Source: Ascidia mentula (taxonomy: Eukaryota > Chordata > Ascidiacea > Phlebobranchia > Ascidiidae). Taken from it: a stretch of DNA of 64,000 bases. Positions 1 to 10,300 of the stretch are shown here, piece by piece (within the stretch, counting starts at the first letter, position 1; each line of letters begins with the position of its first letter). The stretch is from positions 7,313,001 to 7,377,000 of the forward strand of contig OX387197.1 in assembly GCA_947561715.1 (NCBI GenBank). The letters are read 5' to 3'. The position numbers were made by a program, and so were the translations under genes. The notes under the pieces are model-generated. The model saw only the letters and a program-made list of their open reading frames with translations, did no database searches and was not told where the DNA came from.

Positions 1-887
1 AGTCGCACCGAAAAAAGAGAGTAGTGGAAACCGTTAGATCGCGCTTTTAAAAGTGTTTTGATATCATGCAGTCTGTCACAAGAAGTGTACAAAAAACTAC
101 AGCAGTTAGGTGTGTATTGTGTAATTATACAGCACTAAAATCGAATATTGAACGCAAGTAAAAACAGCGAATCACTTCTGAAACCTGAGGCGGCAACGTT
201 TGCGATGACAGTCGTGAAAAACCGCTGCACGTAAGAAACTAAAGTTACAAACCGACATATTTTTAACGGCGGTTTTCCTGCATGGTATGTATTGTAGACA
301 TTTGTTCTGCTGCTGATGTGCAAAAAAATGTTTATTATTGTGTTACATTGTATCACAGCATTGAAGTTACGTTCATGAGTAAGTTTGCAGTGACGTTATG
401 TACTAATCTCTGCCACAGTCAAATGGCCTAAAGTTGTACACAATATAGAATATGTTAAATAAACAATGAGTACACACAATTGTTTGCGAATAATAAGCAA
501 TAGATGAGGACGGAGGAGAAAAGAATACAACCACAAAAGAAATAGTTAAAACTAAAACACGCACGTGGCACTTTCAATAAACACATTATCAACAGGAAGT
601 AGCCTTCGTCGTGAACAGAAAAACGAAAGTTGTTGCCAAAGCAAAAATCTATTCGATCCACAAGCCTTCTATGGCGGAACGCTGCAAACAAAAAGGCACG
701 ATCAAATTCCGAAGCGTTTATCTGAAGAAATGTATCGAATATTCTTCTATGCTCTGGTATAGCATTTGAAAACGGTGACTAACATGTACCTGTTTTATTG
801 TGTGACATTAGTAAACCAAATTGAGGCACGTTGAAAATAAAATGAACGCAAGATGAGACGAAATATACTTCCAATATTTTTACTCAC
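1..887. other. Left edge, no confident exon
   Basis: I see no recognisable coding exon here. The NLR gene on the minus strand ends its last clear exon with a GTGAGT donor at the right border of this stretch, so at least one further exon should lie here or beyond the window edge. The short open frames present have no LRR pattern or other family signature. Confidence 0.5.
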
Positions 888-3838
888 AGAAATGCCAAGC
901 TTCTCGACCTCATCGGCGATGACCTCAATCTTCGCTTTGGATATTGCGCAGCCATGCAAATACCATTTGTTTACCTTGGGTAAACTGTCACAGATGTACT
1001 TCACTCCTTCGTCTCCGATGTTATTGTGACTTAAGTAAACAATTTCCACCTTCGATTCAGAAGAAAACGGTTAGTGTTATACATGTAGTTTTAATTTATA
1101 ATGTCCTTGTGAGTCGTTCAGGCCATTCCAAAATTGCCATGGTCGTGGATTCGTAAATCACAACTAAGACATTTTTTTAAATAGTTGCTTTGTGGATGGC
1201 ACACACTTATGTATTTCTACTTCATAAGCAGCCTAATGACTTATCAAACACCATGAAAAAGTTAAACAAGCTGTATCTGTCCATGTTTCTAAACGCAATT
1301 CGCACCTTGTGTTTTGATGCAATGATGCCGTTGAAAATCCATTTTGCCATGGTAAAATTTAAATTGCATCGTCTCAAGTCTAACACTTCAACTGGACTTG
1401 TGAGCCTGGGTAGTAATTGTCCCAAGGCATAAGCTGTGAGGGGACTCATCGGGACAAGCGTCAGATGATATTCGGGAGGAAAGTACTTTGCTAATGAGTT
1501 TTTCACTTCGTCTGAGCATTCCTCCAAATCGACCAAGAGATCTGAAAGCAAGAAAAGATTAGAAAGTTTTTTTATGAACGTGATTTCATCAGATTAAAAT
1601 GTACAACAGTAATTCGTATTTCCTGTTTGAGGAATAGGAAGTCTCACCAATTAACTGTTCGATGTAGTCAAATGACTGAATAAAGTCCACCAGTTCTTTG
1701 TAAAATGTCTCACATTTTCCTGCAAATAAATAGTCCTTTAGCTCATATATTTTGAAATCGACAATCATGGATATGTGTACCTCAAAATAAAAAAGTGCAC
1801 AAACCTTCAACCATTTTGTCCCCAAGCAAAAATCCGCACAGAAATCGCCGTACCATCGACCAATGGCCTTCAAAAATAACCTCGTGTACAACTTTGTTGA
1901 ACTCCTCTGTTGACATGAACATATACAGGTAAATGGCTGCAAAAACCTCCTGGAAAATTTGGTGGATAAATGTAAAGACTGCGTCACCCTCAAACAACGA
2001 GTAACGACGAGACTTAATCACAAAATCCTGAACCTTTACATCTTCAAGACCCTCTCTTCTCAGGTCATCAGTTGTAAACACAACACTTTTGCGAAGCATA
2101 CCCTTGTACGCCATCGAGCCCAGCGGCTTTTTAAGGGTATCGATTCCTGGGGCCTTTGCAAATTCGGAGTATTGGAGAAGAGCCAAAATAGCCTCGAGTA
2201 CTTTTGTTATTGTGCGAATCTGGCTTACACCGCCATGCAAGCCGACGTACACAATAAACTGCAGGATAAGTGGATTGTGACAAAGAGCAATCAACTGCGG
2301 AGCTTTGGTGCTTAGCATTTCCCACAACTCCTCTGATTTTGATCCTGCGTAAACGCAGAACAACCTTTTCATGTCTTCGGTCGACAAGTCGTGAACGTAA
2401 ACTGTCACATCCGGCCGCAACGGAGTGGAGAGTAAAAGCATTGGATGTGGGCGCGAAGTAAACACCAGCGAAGATTTTGGCAAAAATTTTTTGCTGCAAA
2501 GGTTAGCGACTATCTGTTGAACTGACAGTGCAGTATCATAGGAAGCATTAAGAGGATTGACGCCTTTAAGCGAAGTGAACTGATCGAAACCGTCCAATAC
2601 AAAGGTACACTCTTCCTGGTTATTTTTTATCCACGTGAAGACATTTGCGCAATTAGATTTCTCCAAATCATTAAAAGGATGATCGATTAGAAGCTGCCTA
2701 AGAGTGAGCCGATTATCGTAGCCTATATCCATAAATTTTAGCAGAATAACAAAACGGCCTTGACTGGTCAAGAATTTTGCTAGTTTTTGTGACAAAGTGG
2801 TTTTGCCACTGCCTGGCGGACCTAACAAAGTAAGAAAGCGTGACTCTTTGATAAGAGACAGCAAATTGGCAAAATCAATGGTTTGATCTGACTTAGATGT
2901 TTCAAGATCCCTGTGGTTTGTCGACGGTTCGAAGCGTTCTTTCGGGTTTGGTTCTTTCCCTTTATAGAAATCTACTTTAATCATCCTAGGGTAAACCTCG
3001 GGAATTTCACCATCTCCCAAATTGAGGTCATTTGTCAAAAATTTTTGGTCATTGCTGTTTAAATAGCGTTCCGTAATTTTCGTCAAATCTTCTTTCAGGT
3101 TAAGCCCTGTAAAAATAAATGAATGGCACAAAGAAGCGTTGGTAAATATTTACTTTTTTATTTAAAACAGAATAAATTACTGGAGCATACCTGCAAGTGT
3201 ATTTTGTGCTTCCATTACTGAGTTCTGTAGAACGTCTGAAAGAAGGCCATTGGTAGTCCAACTTTAGGAGGTAAACAGTTTTTCAAAAGGATGTAACTCA
3301 CCTACATCGTTTCCAGTAATGACAAAAGTTGCCGGTCCATTGAATGTAACGTTTTTATAGCTGGCTTGAACTTGAGGTGCTGGAACGCAAACTTATGTTA
3401 CAATCTTTGCAACTAATAGACACATGTGCTTAACTTTATTGTTTGATGACAAATAGTCTAGTCTTTTTTTATATTACTTATTATTTTAGTTATTTCACAT
3501 ATTTGGTTTAAAAATCTATTGTTTTCTAACCTGGATTCATACAAGTTTCTTGTTTGTATGTTTTATCTTTGTCCTTGTCAGCGGAATCCTGAAAAAAACT
3601 TAGGCATTAGTTGTTTTAGAACGGTCAATTTCGCCAAAGTAATTAAGCGTTTTTATATGCAAAGACTTTGCAATAAATCACTACAGTAAAGCAAGTTATA
3701 TAAAAAAGCTTAAAATCGCATATACTTTGCATTGTACAATACTGCCAAAATATGGTAATATAAAACACTAAAGAACAAATTATATCAAGTATATACCAGT
3801 GCTTTTGCCTCAACATTTTCACTTCGTTTTTCCGACAT
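888..3838 (-). CDS. NACHT-LRR (NLR) innate immune receptor, 3' end missing
   Basis: NLRs are cytoplasmic sensors that oligomerise through an ATP-binding NACHT domain when the C-terminal LRRs release inhibition. Eight exons read in frame on the minus strand: 3797-3838, 3531-3588, 3302-3379, 3191-3235, 1805-3106, 1648-1719, 1306-1541 and 888-1049, giving 665 residues in the window. Walker A GPPGSGKTT lies near residues 170-178 and Walker B (FVLDGFD) near 244-249, both in the large exon. The last two exons join as two consecutive 28-29 residue LRRs (VEVLDLRRCNL..., then VEIVYLSHNNIGDEG). The first ~74 residues, spread over four small exons, show no death-fold or TIR that I recognise but contain a Gly/Asn-rich beta-like segment, NVTFNGPATFVITGND. 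The final exon ends in a strong GTGAGT donor, so the gene continues leftward. The family call is secure; the ligand and partners are unknown. Confidence 0.88.
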
Positions 3839-4161
3839 TTTAATGGCTGTTCATAACTGTTTAAAATAATATTTCTAATCGTTTCCTAGGAACTGTACAA
3901 TGATGTAAGACAACATAATTAACCGACAAGAGCAAACAACATTTTTTATCAACCTCAGAGCCATCTGGCAGCTAACAATGTTTATAAAAATGCTTTGTTG
4001 TTACTTTTCTTCCGTACAGCACACTTCACGCAGAAAAGCCTTACCATCCTAACAGTGAAGTATATAGGACTATGTGAAAGCAGAACAAATGTCGTAGGTG
4101 CTTGTAAGGAAACCTGATCTTAAGCAAATATTTTATAATCCCAAGGCTGGCAAGCGATTGG

Positions 4162-4783
4162 TGCAGAAAAGCACACACCCCTAACACGTATGAGGTTAAT
4201 GACTGTTTATTGAAACCACTAATGTGTCTTACGCCTTACCTCGCCCACGTATTATTTGCGTACAGTTTCATCTGAATACAGAAAATGATTCTGCGGGGGC
4301 TTCTTTGTGAGCTTCTGCGTGTTTTTTTGTCCGTATTGTTCAACAAACTCATCAGCTAAAAATGTTGTCCCCGTTATTACCGGCGCAATCACTGCGCGTT
4401 TATTACGAAATAAGCAGGAGAATATAAATTTTTATTACATTTCTGGCAAGTTGCATTTTACGGAAACAAACCTTTATATGTAGTCTTTACGCAATAGAAA
4501 CATTGATGTACCTAAGTGTCATTGCATAAGGGCGGAATGTTGCATTGGTAAAAAACATAAATTGATCAGGGATGGAGTTCCGTGAGGCCGGATCCACACT
4601 CACGCTTTGCGCCAGCGGATTCTTTGTTAAGTCATTGACGCAGAAGCCCACGCAGAATCATTTCCTGTATGCAGATGAAACTGTACGCAAATATTCCCTG
4701 GGTGAGGTAAGGCGTAAAACACATTCGTGGTTTCAATAAACAGTCATTAACCTCATATGTGTTAGGGGTGTGTGCTTTTCTGT
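4162..4783. repeat. Foldback element with ~165-bp inverted arms
   Basis: The left arm (about 4162-4325) contains GTGCAGAAAAGCACACACCC, TTAATGACTGTTTATTGAAA and CTTACGCCTTACCTC. The right arm (about 4620-4783) carries the reverse complements in reverse order, ending in GTGTGCTTTTCTG. The arms are diverged, with small indels, and the centre has no coding capacity. It looks like a non-autonomous DNA transposon or MITE; no target duplication was identified. Confidence 0.7.
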
Positions 4784-4942
4784 GGACCCGGCCTAAGATA
4801 CGGTAACTTTATTGGTCATATGTGTTAGGGGTGTGTGCTTTTCTATGGACCCGGCCTAAGATACGGTAACTCTATTGGTCATATGTGTTAGGGGTGTGTG
4901 CTTCTCTGTGGACCCGGCCTAAGATACGGTAACTCTATTGGT
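4754..4942. repeat. 63-bp tandem repeat, three copies
   Basis: The phrase CATATGTGTTAGGGGTGTGT recurs at 4754, 4817 and 4880, each followed by the same GGACCCGGCCTAAGATACGG stretch. The first unit overlaps the right arm of the neighbouring foldback, so the array seems to have grown by duplication of that arm's end. Confidence 0.85.
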
Positions 4943-5738
4943 CGCAACTTCTGGCACGCGTGCCACGTTTGAAACGTTAGGTATTTTTGAACTCGCCAAG
5001 TGGTTTACATTTTAGTCCCCAAATGCCCGTACGAATTTATCAAATAAAATTTATGTTTTTACACATCTAAAAAGAGGTGTAGGCCCAGATATATTGGTGT
5101 GTGCATTTTCGATTTGTATTTTTTTATTCTGAGAATAATAACACTTGCAATTGAATATAACCTTTGGGGTTTTGTTATTGTCATTTGCAGTTTTTTTTTG
5201 CTGTTGTTGTTCTTCATGTTCCTAAATTTTTTTGAATAATTTTATTTTTTTTAAAAAAGGTTTGGGAATCACAAATATTCGCGCGCTTGTCACGCCCGAG
5301 TGGCTTTGTGTTGTAATGATTTAATCAATAATCATAATCTGTTCAATGAGATTTTGAGAATAGTGATAAATACATTCCTTTTTGAATTTCTAGGGATTAC
5401 ATTCTTTGATGGCAAAATAACTATGTACCACAATTTTTGTGAATTTTTTTTGCTCTCTAAAACTGCAAAAAAATTCCAGTTGTGCGCTGATTCCACACAA
5501 AAGTAGCAGTTTTTCGTCTTTAAACTTTTTGCAAACAATTGCAAATTGAATACTGATATACTGAAAGTGTTTGTTATTTTTAGTTAACTGATGTACGGTA
5601 CATCAAGGAAATATACTCAGCTTTATATTGAAATTTGCAGTTTTACTGTTATTACAAATTACAATTAGGCGATACAGGCAAACTAGAAAAATATTAATAT
5701 ACCTTATAGCCTACATATCTCATAAATTACAGCATATA

Positions 5739-7115
5739 ATGCCTGTGGCTATGGATGAAAGTACAGACAAGGATATCTTCACCAGGCCTGTTTGTAACTT
5801 AGAAAACCTGTCCCAGAAATTTTCAGCAACTGAAGAAAACTATGGTAAACAATACTCGAACATTTACTTTATGCGCAGTCAGCTCATGGGCGAGCGCATC
5901 AAAGCTGCTGCAAAGAAGAAATGGGGAGATGATGTTTTAATAAAAGAATTGGCGGACATTAAATCTGAAGAGAGATGTTGCATTACTGGGACGCTTTTCA
6001 AGCAAATGGAACTACAGCCAAGCATCCTAAAAGAAATCAGTGACGAACATCATTTGCAGATACAGCCACCCAGAAGTCGGTTCACCAGCGAAAATGACAA
6101 ACTTGTCCTGGAGGGAGCATTGCAAAGAATCTCACTCACTGGAAATATTGACCCACAGATGTGTTTCACTGGGAGTATTGTTGCATTGCTAGGCGAGGAA
6201 AATGTTGCCGGGCAATTCCAAGTGCATGAAATGACATATTCTGGTCTTCCCGAACAAGATCCAATGCCCAATATTGAAGAGGAGCAACATGTGCTGTTTG
6301 TGTCTGGACTTGGTTTGGGCAGTAAGACTGAAAAAACATTTGAGGTTCAACTTTTGATTGATTACATTGTCGGCATGTTGGGTGGCACTGACGATCATGA
6401 ATTGTGTTCCAAAATTGTTCATGTCGTTGTCGCCGGCAACTCTCTTGCTGGTGAAACTCAGGACAAGGAATCACAATCAAAAGCCAGGTATCTCACGTAC
6501 AAAGCAGAAGCCTCAACAGTTCAAGCCATAAGTGACCTTGATTTCTTTTTGTCACAACTGGTGCCACATGTCAGTGTGGATGTCATGAGTGGAGAATTTG
6601 ATCCAACCAATCATGTTTTGCCCCAAAAACCTCTGCATCCCTGTATGTTTCCTTTGGCAAGAAGATTCAATAAAAGCACCTTCCACACAGTGACCAACCC
6701 GTATGAATTTAAAGTCAATGGCGTTCATATGCTGGGCACTTCTGGCCAAAACATAAACAATCTTAAATTGTTCAGCAATGTTGCAGATAGTGTTAAGTTG
6801 CTGTCCTCCACTCTACATTCCCAGCATTTAGCTCCAACTGCTCCGGACACTCTCGGGTGCTTTCCATATTACAAAACTGATCCATTTATTGTCAACAAAT
6901 GTCCACATATTTACTTTTGCGGAAACCAAGAAAGCTATGGATCATCAATAGAGACTTCTGACAAAGGCCAGAGGGTGTTGTTGTTATCAGTGCCTGCCTT
7001 TATTAAAACATCTTCAGCAGTGTTGGTGAATTTAAAGACTCTTTCCTGCCAGGAAATTTTCTTTGATTTAAAGTGGGACGACAATAATGTGCAGGAATCC
7101 TCGCCAGAAAAATAA
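5739..7115 (+). CDS. POLD2: DNA polymerase delta subunit 2 (p50), single exon
   Basis: This is the B-subunit of replicative DNA polymerase delta, which links the catalytic subunit to the p66/p12 subunits and serves in replication and repair in the nucleus. I start at the ATG of MPVAMDESTDKD, giving 458 residues (human 469); the open frame extends 37 codons upstream without conserved sequence. Signature segments match the family: LFVSGLGLGS at the start of the phosphoesterase-like domain, VDVMSGEFDPTNHVLPQKPL, HPCMFPLA, LGTSGQN, APDTLGC, YKTDPFI and CPHIYFCGN. The N-terminal OB-fold region (YFMRSQLMGERIK) is also clear. The whole protein is read from one uninterrupted exon, unlike its neighbours and unlike the multi-exon human gene. 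No canonical AATAAA was seen between its stop and the downstream TAF5 start. Confidence 0.96.
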   Translation: MPVAMDESTDKDIFTRPVCNLENLSQKFSATEENYGKQYSNIYFMRSQLMGERIKAAAKKKWGDDVLIKELADIKSEERCCITGTLFKQMELQPSILKEISDEHHLQIQPPRSRFTSENDKLVLEGALQRISLTGNIDPQMCFTGSIVALLGEENVAGQFQVHEMTYSGLPEQDPMPNIEEEQHVLFVSGLGLGSKTEKTFEVQLLIDYIVGMLGGTDDHELCSKIVHVVVAGNSLAGETQDKESQSKARYLTYKAEASTVQAISDLDFFLSQLVPHVSVDVMSGEFDPTNHVLPQKPLHPCMFPLARRFNKSTFHTVTNPYEFKVNGVHMLGTSGQNINNLKLFSNVADSVKLLSSTLHSQHLAPTAPDTLGCFPYYKTDPFIVNKCPHIYFCGNQESYGSSIETSDKGQRVLLLSVPAFIKTSSAVLVNLKTLSCQEIFFDLKWDDNNVQESSPEK

Positions 7116-7377
7116 CACAATTTCCAGTTTTTCTTTTAACAAATCTAGATTTCCGCAATCACACATTTCAACCTCATATATACAGGGCAATTTTTTTTCA
7201 ACAAATACCAACTTGTTTAATATGTGCCAAACCCAAGTAAAATTCATAAAGCAGAGTCATTCTGGTGGTTATGCTTTTTCATTTCATTAAACTGTGGTCT
7301 ATGTACTCACATTATGTGTAACCATTTTCTAGGTTATAGGGTTGCACATGCATGATGTAGCAAACCTGTAGACAAAA

Positions 7378-10300
7378 ATGGCTGAACATCAAACTTTTGC
7401 ACCTACTCCCACTGACACATTTAGCACTCCTATCAAGCAAGAAGACACAACACAACTAGAAGAAATTCCTTCTTCAGACCAACCTATGACAGAGGTGGAA
7501 GTGGAGGACAATGGGATAAAGGAACAACCGGTTAAACTGGAAACTGAGGAAGATCAAAAAACCCTTCTTGCTGTTTTGCAATTCCTGAAAAAGAACAAAC
7601 TCGCACGTGCAGCGGCTGTGTTGGAAAGAGAAGCAGATACAACCAATGGTAAGTTACTAATCTTGTTACATTGAATTGGTATTTTAGTGGCACTTTGTAA
7701 CAAACTGGTATTTGTAACAAACTGGTATCACTGGTATTTTAGTGGCACTTTGTAACAAACATATTTATGGTATGTGTAAAAGCTGCAGACAGATGGCCAC
7801 TGTTTCGACCTAAAAGGTCTCATCAGTGCAGCTGGTGTGACTATAAGACGACTTTGCTTATCATATTTATGGTAGTTCTATTTCATGTTCCGGGATCCCA
7901 GAACTTGATTTTTTTAGTGTCAAGTCTTACAAAGGCAGGGTTATCGGAGTCATTAAGTAATGCTGAAGTTTCCTCATTATTGTCGGCTTACTCCAATGAA
8001 GCCGATCCAGCAAGCTATGATGACAACTACAGGTTTGTACTTTTTTGCATAGGATTGCTAATGTAAGTGTACATGGGTTTAAAACAAACATGAAGACAGT
8101 ATTATGATAAATCATTCAAAATGTCGATCATTTCTGAAAGTTCAACAAAGCAATTACTTGCAAACTGATAAACCCTTTTGGTGAAATGTATTTTTCTGAA
8201 ATGAAACATCGCAGCTCTCTGTTGTGATTGATGTTATTTATAAAAATACTGCTTGCATTATATACTGGTTTTTTTTTGTGTCATTTGTCTGTCATTGACC
8301 CAATTTTTTTAGAAATGTCACAAAAAATAAAAGCCATTTTGGACACAATGTCCCAAAGGAAATTGGCTGGTAGATTATTCAAGTTGCTTACATTTTTACG
8401 AACGAAAGTATTATACTGTAAATGACCAAAATAAATTGAAAATGTCTTAAATATTTGCTGGCATTTCGGTCATTTGACAGAAATTTTTTAGTGAAAAAAA
8501 AACCCAGATTATATATGGTGCATGACTTACAGTCTGTCAGGGAAGGTTACTTTGGTTCAACAAGATTCACTTTTGTTTTCCTTTTTTATACTTCTCATTG
8601 TATAAAAAGTTCCTTTGTACAGAATGTTGCAGAAAATTGTTGAATCGAGCTTGGACACGAACAAGTGGGAGTTGGCTCAATTGTTGTATCCACTTTTTGT
8701 TCACATGTATCTGGAACTCGTTTACAACAATCATGACATCAAGGCCAGATCCTTCTTCATGCATTTCAGGTGAACAACAAGTTATAAAAAAGTGCACAGT
8801 TATACATAGCTCCATTGACCCAATAATGAATCGATTGATCAATTTTGTATTTTTTTGAAAATTTTTTTCTTGGAAATGAAGAAAATTTTTGGCTCCTTTT
8901 ATTTGTGCTTAAACACATAAATATTTTGCCTTGGTGTAAAATGACAGAATTGCTGTGACCTACTGCATCTTTGAATTTTCCAAACCACAAATATCACAGA
9001 TTTACAGTAACACTTTGGCTGTGACATACTGTCAAAAAGTTGTGAATTCATGCATTTTTTAGGTCAAGCCTGGAGGATTTTCATGCAAGTGTGCTGCAAA
9101 ATTTGGCTTCTATAACATCTAAGCTGCAAATGGAGGGCAATAACTTTGTGTATAGTTTAAGGAGCAATAAATTTGTCGTTCGAATATCCCACGAGTCCAA
9201 CGACCTTCTGAAAAAAAACCTTCAGGTAAACATGAATGTACAACTTCTGTATAATGTCCAATTTTTTAAATTACCCTTCTGAAAGCAAGAATTTTTGGCT
9301 GTTAATTATATTTATGTTGTACCTACTTCAGTACTTTTGTAAAATTGTTTACCTGCAAATTTTTGGATTGCAAAAAGTACCTTTATATATATCATGAAAC
9401 TGTGGCAAACAAACAGCACACATTTGGTCAGAAATTGCTGGGTCCATTTGCACTCTTTGCTAAAATTATAATTGCAGGAAAAAAATTGTCCAATTGTGAG
9501 TAATATAATACGTGAGCATTTGCTGATGGAGGTGTTCGAAGGCCTTCCCAGAACAAAATCGCAAATCAAAGCAAGTGCCGGTGGTATGTGCGGTGAACCA
9601 CGACATGAAGAAAATAAAGCAAAAGTACGATAGTTTACAACATTATTATATGATGGGTTTGTTTTGCATTCAGTGATTCAGCTTTTATTATGTTGTGTTG
9701 CGATTCAAATTAAGAGATTCACAAGATTATTTTGAATTATGTTCAAACATGAAGTTATTGTATTTGTAGCCTACACAATTTTACAAACTATAATAGTTGT
9801 AAAATTTCACAGAACGTTCGAAAATGGACCACAGTGTGCCATAAAAGATTGGTAACAATTTTAAACAAAGTCAAAAAAAGTTTTGTGTTCAAATCATCAA
9901 ATGCAAAACAAAATTATCACAAGCAATATTATACCAGTTGACTTTCTTGTTTCTTTTCACTATCAATAAAAGCTGTATATACTGTTTGTACCAGAATTTA
10001 AGATTTGGCAGTTTCTGAGTTCATTGTATAAAACTAAACCTGTATATAGATGTGCTGTGCAATCCATTTCCTGTGAATTTTGCAGGTATATTATGGACTG
10101 CTCAAGGAACCTGACATAGACATTCCACTTGAAGATGAGGAAGATGCTGGGGAAGCAGATGGGGGTGAGGGAGGAGCTTCGAAGTCCAAGAAGAAGAAAA
10201 AGAAGGAGATGTTTTCCAAGAAAAACAAGGCCGACCCAAACGCACCATCTATGACAAGAATACCACTACCTGAGCTAAAGGTATTTAAAAATCTTATTAC

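Larger units (their letters stand above)
3839..5738. other. Intergenic between divergent NLR and POLD2
   Basis: Nineteen hundred bases between two divergently transcribed genes should hold both promoters. About 800 bases are repeat (a foldback and a 63-bp tandem array, listed separately). The rest is AT-rich with no exon that I can support. Immediately before the POLD2 start codon there is an AAATTACAG acceptor-like sequence, which could be a trans-splice or 5' UTR acceptor. Confidence 0.5.

Noticed and set aside
5628-5738. Upstream extension of POLD2 (37 more codons)
   Set aside because: The extra residues are AT-driven and unlike any POLD2 N-terminus, while MPVAMDES gives the expected family length.
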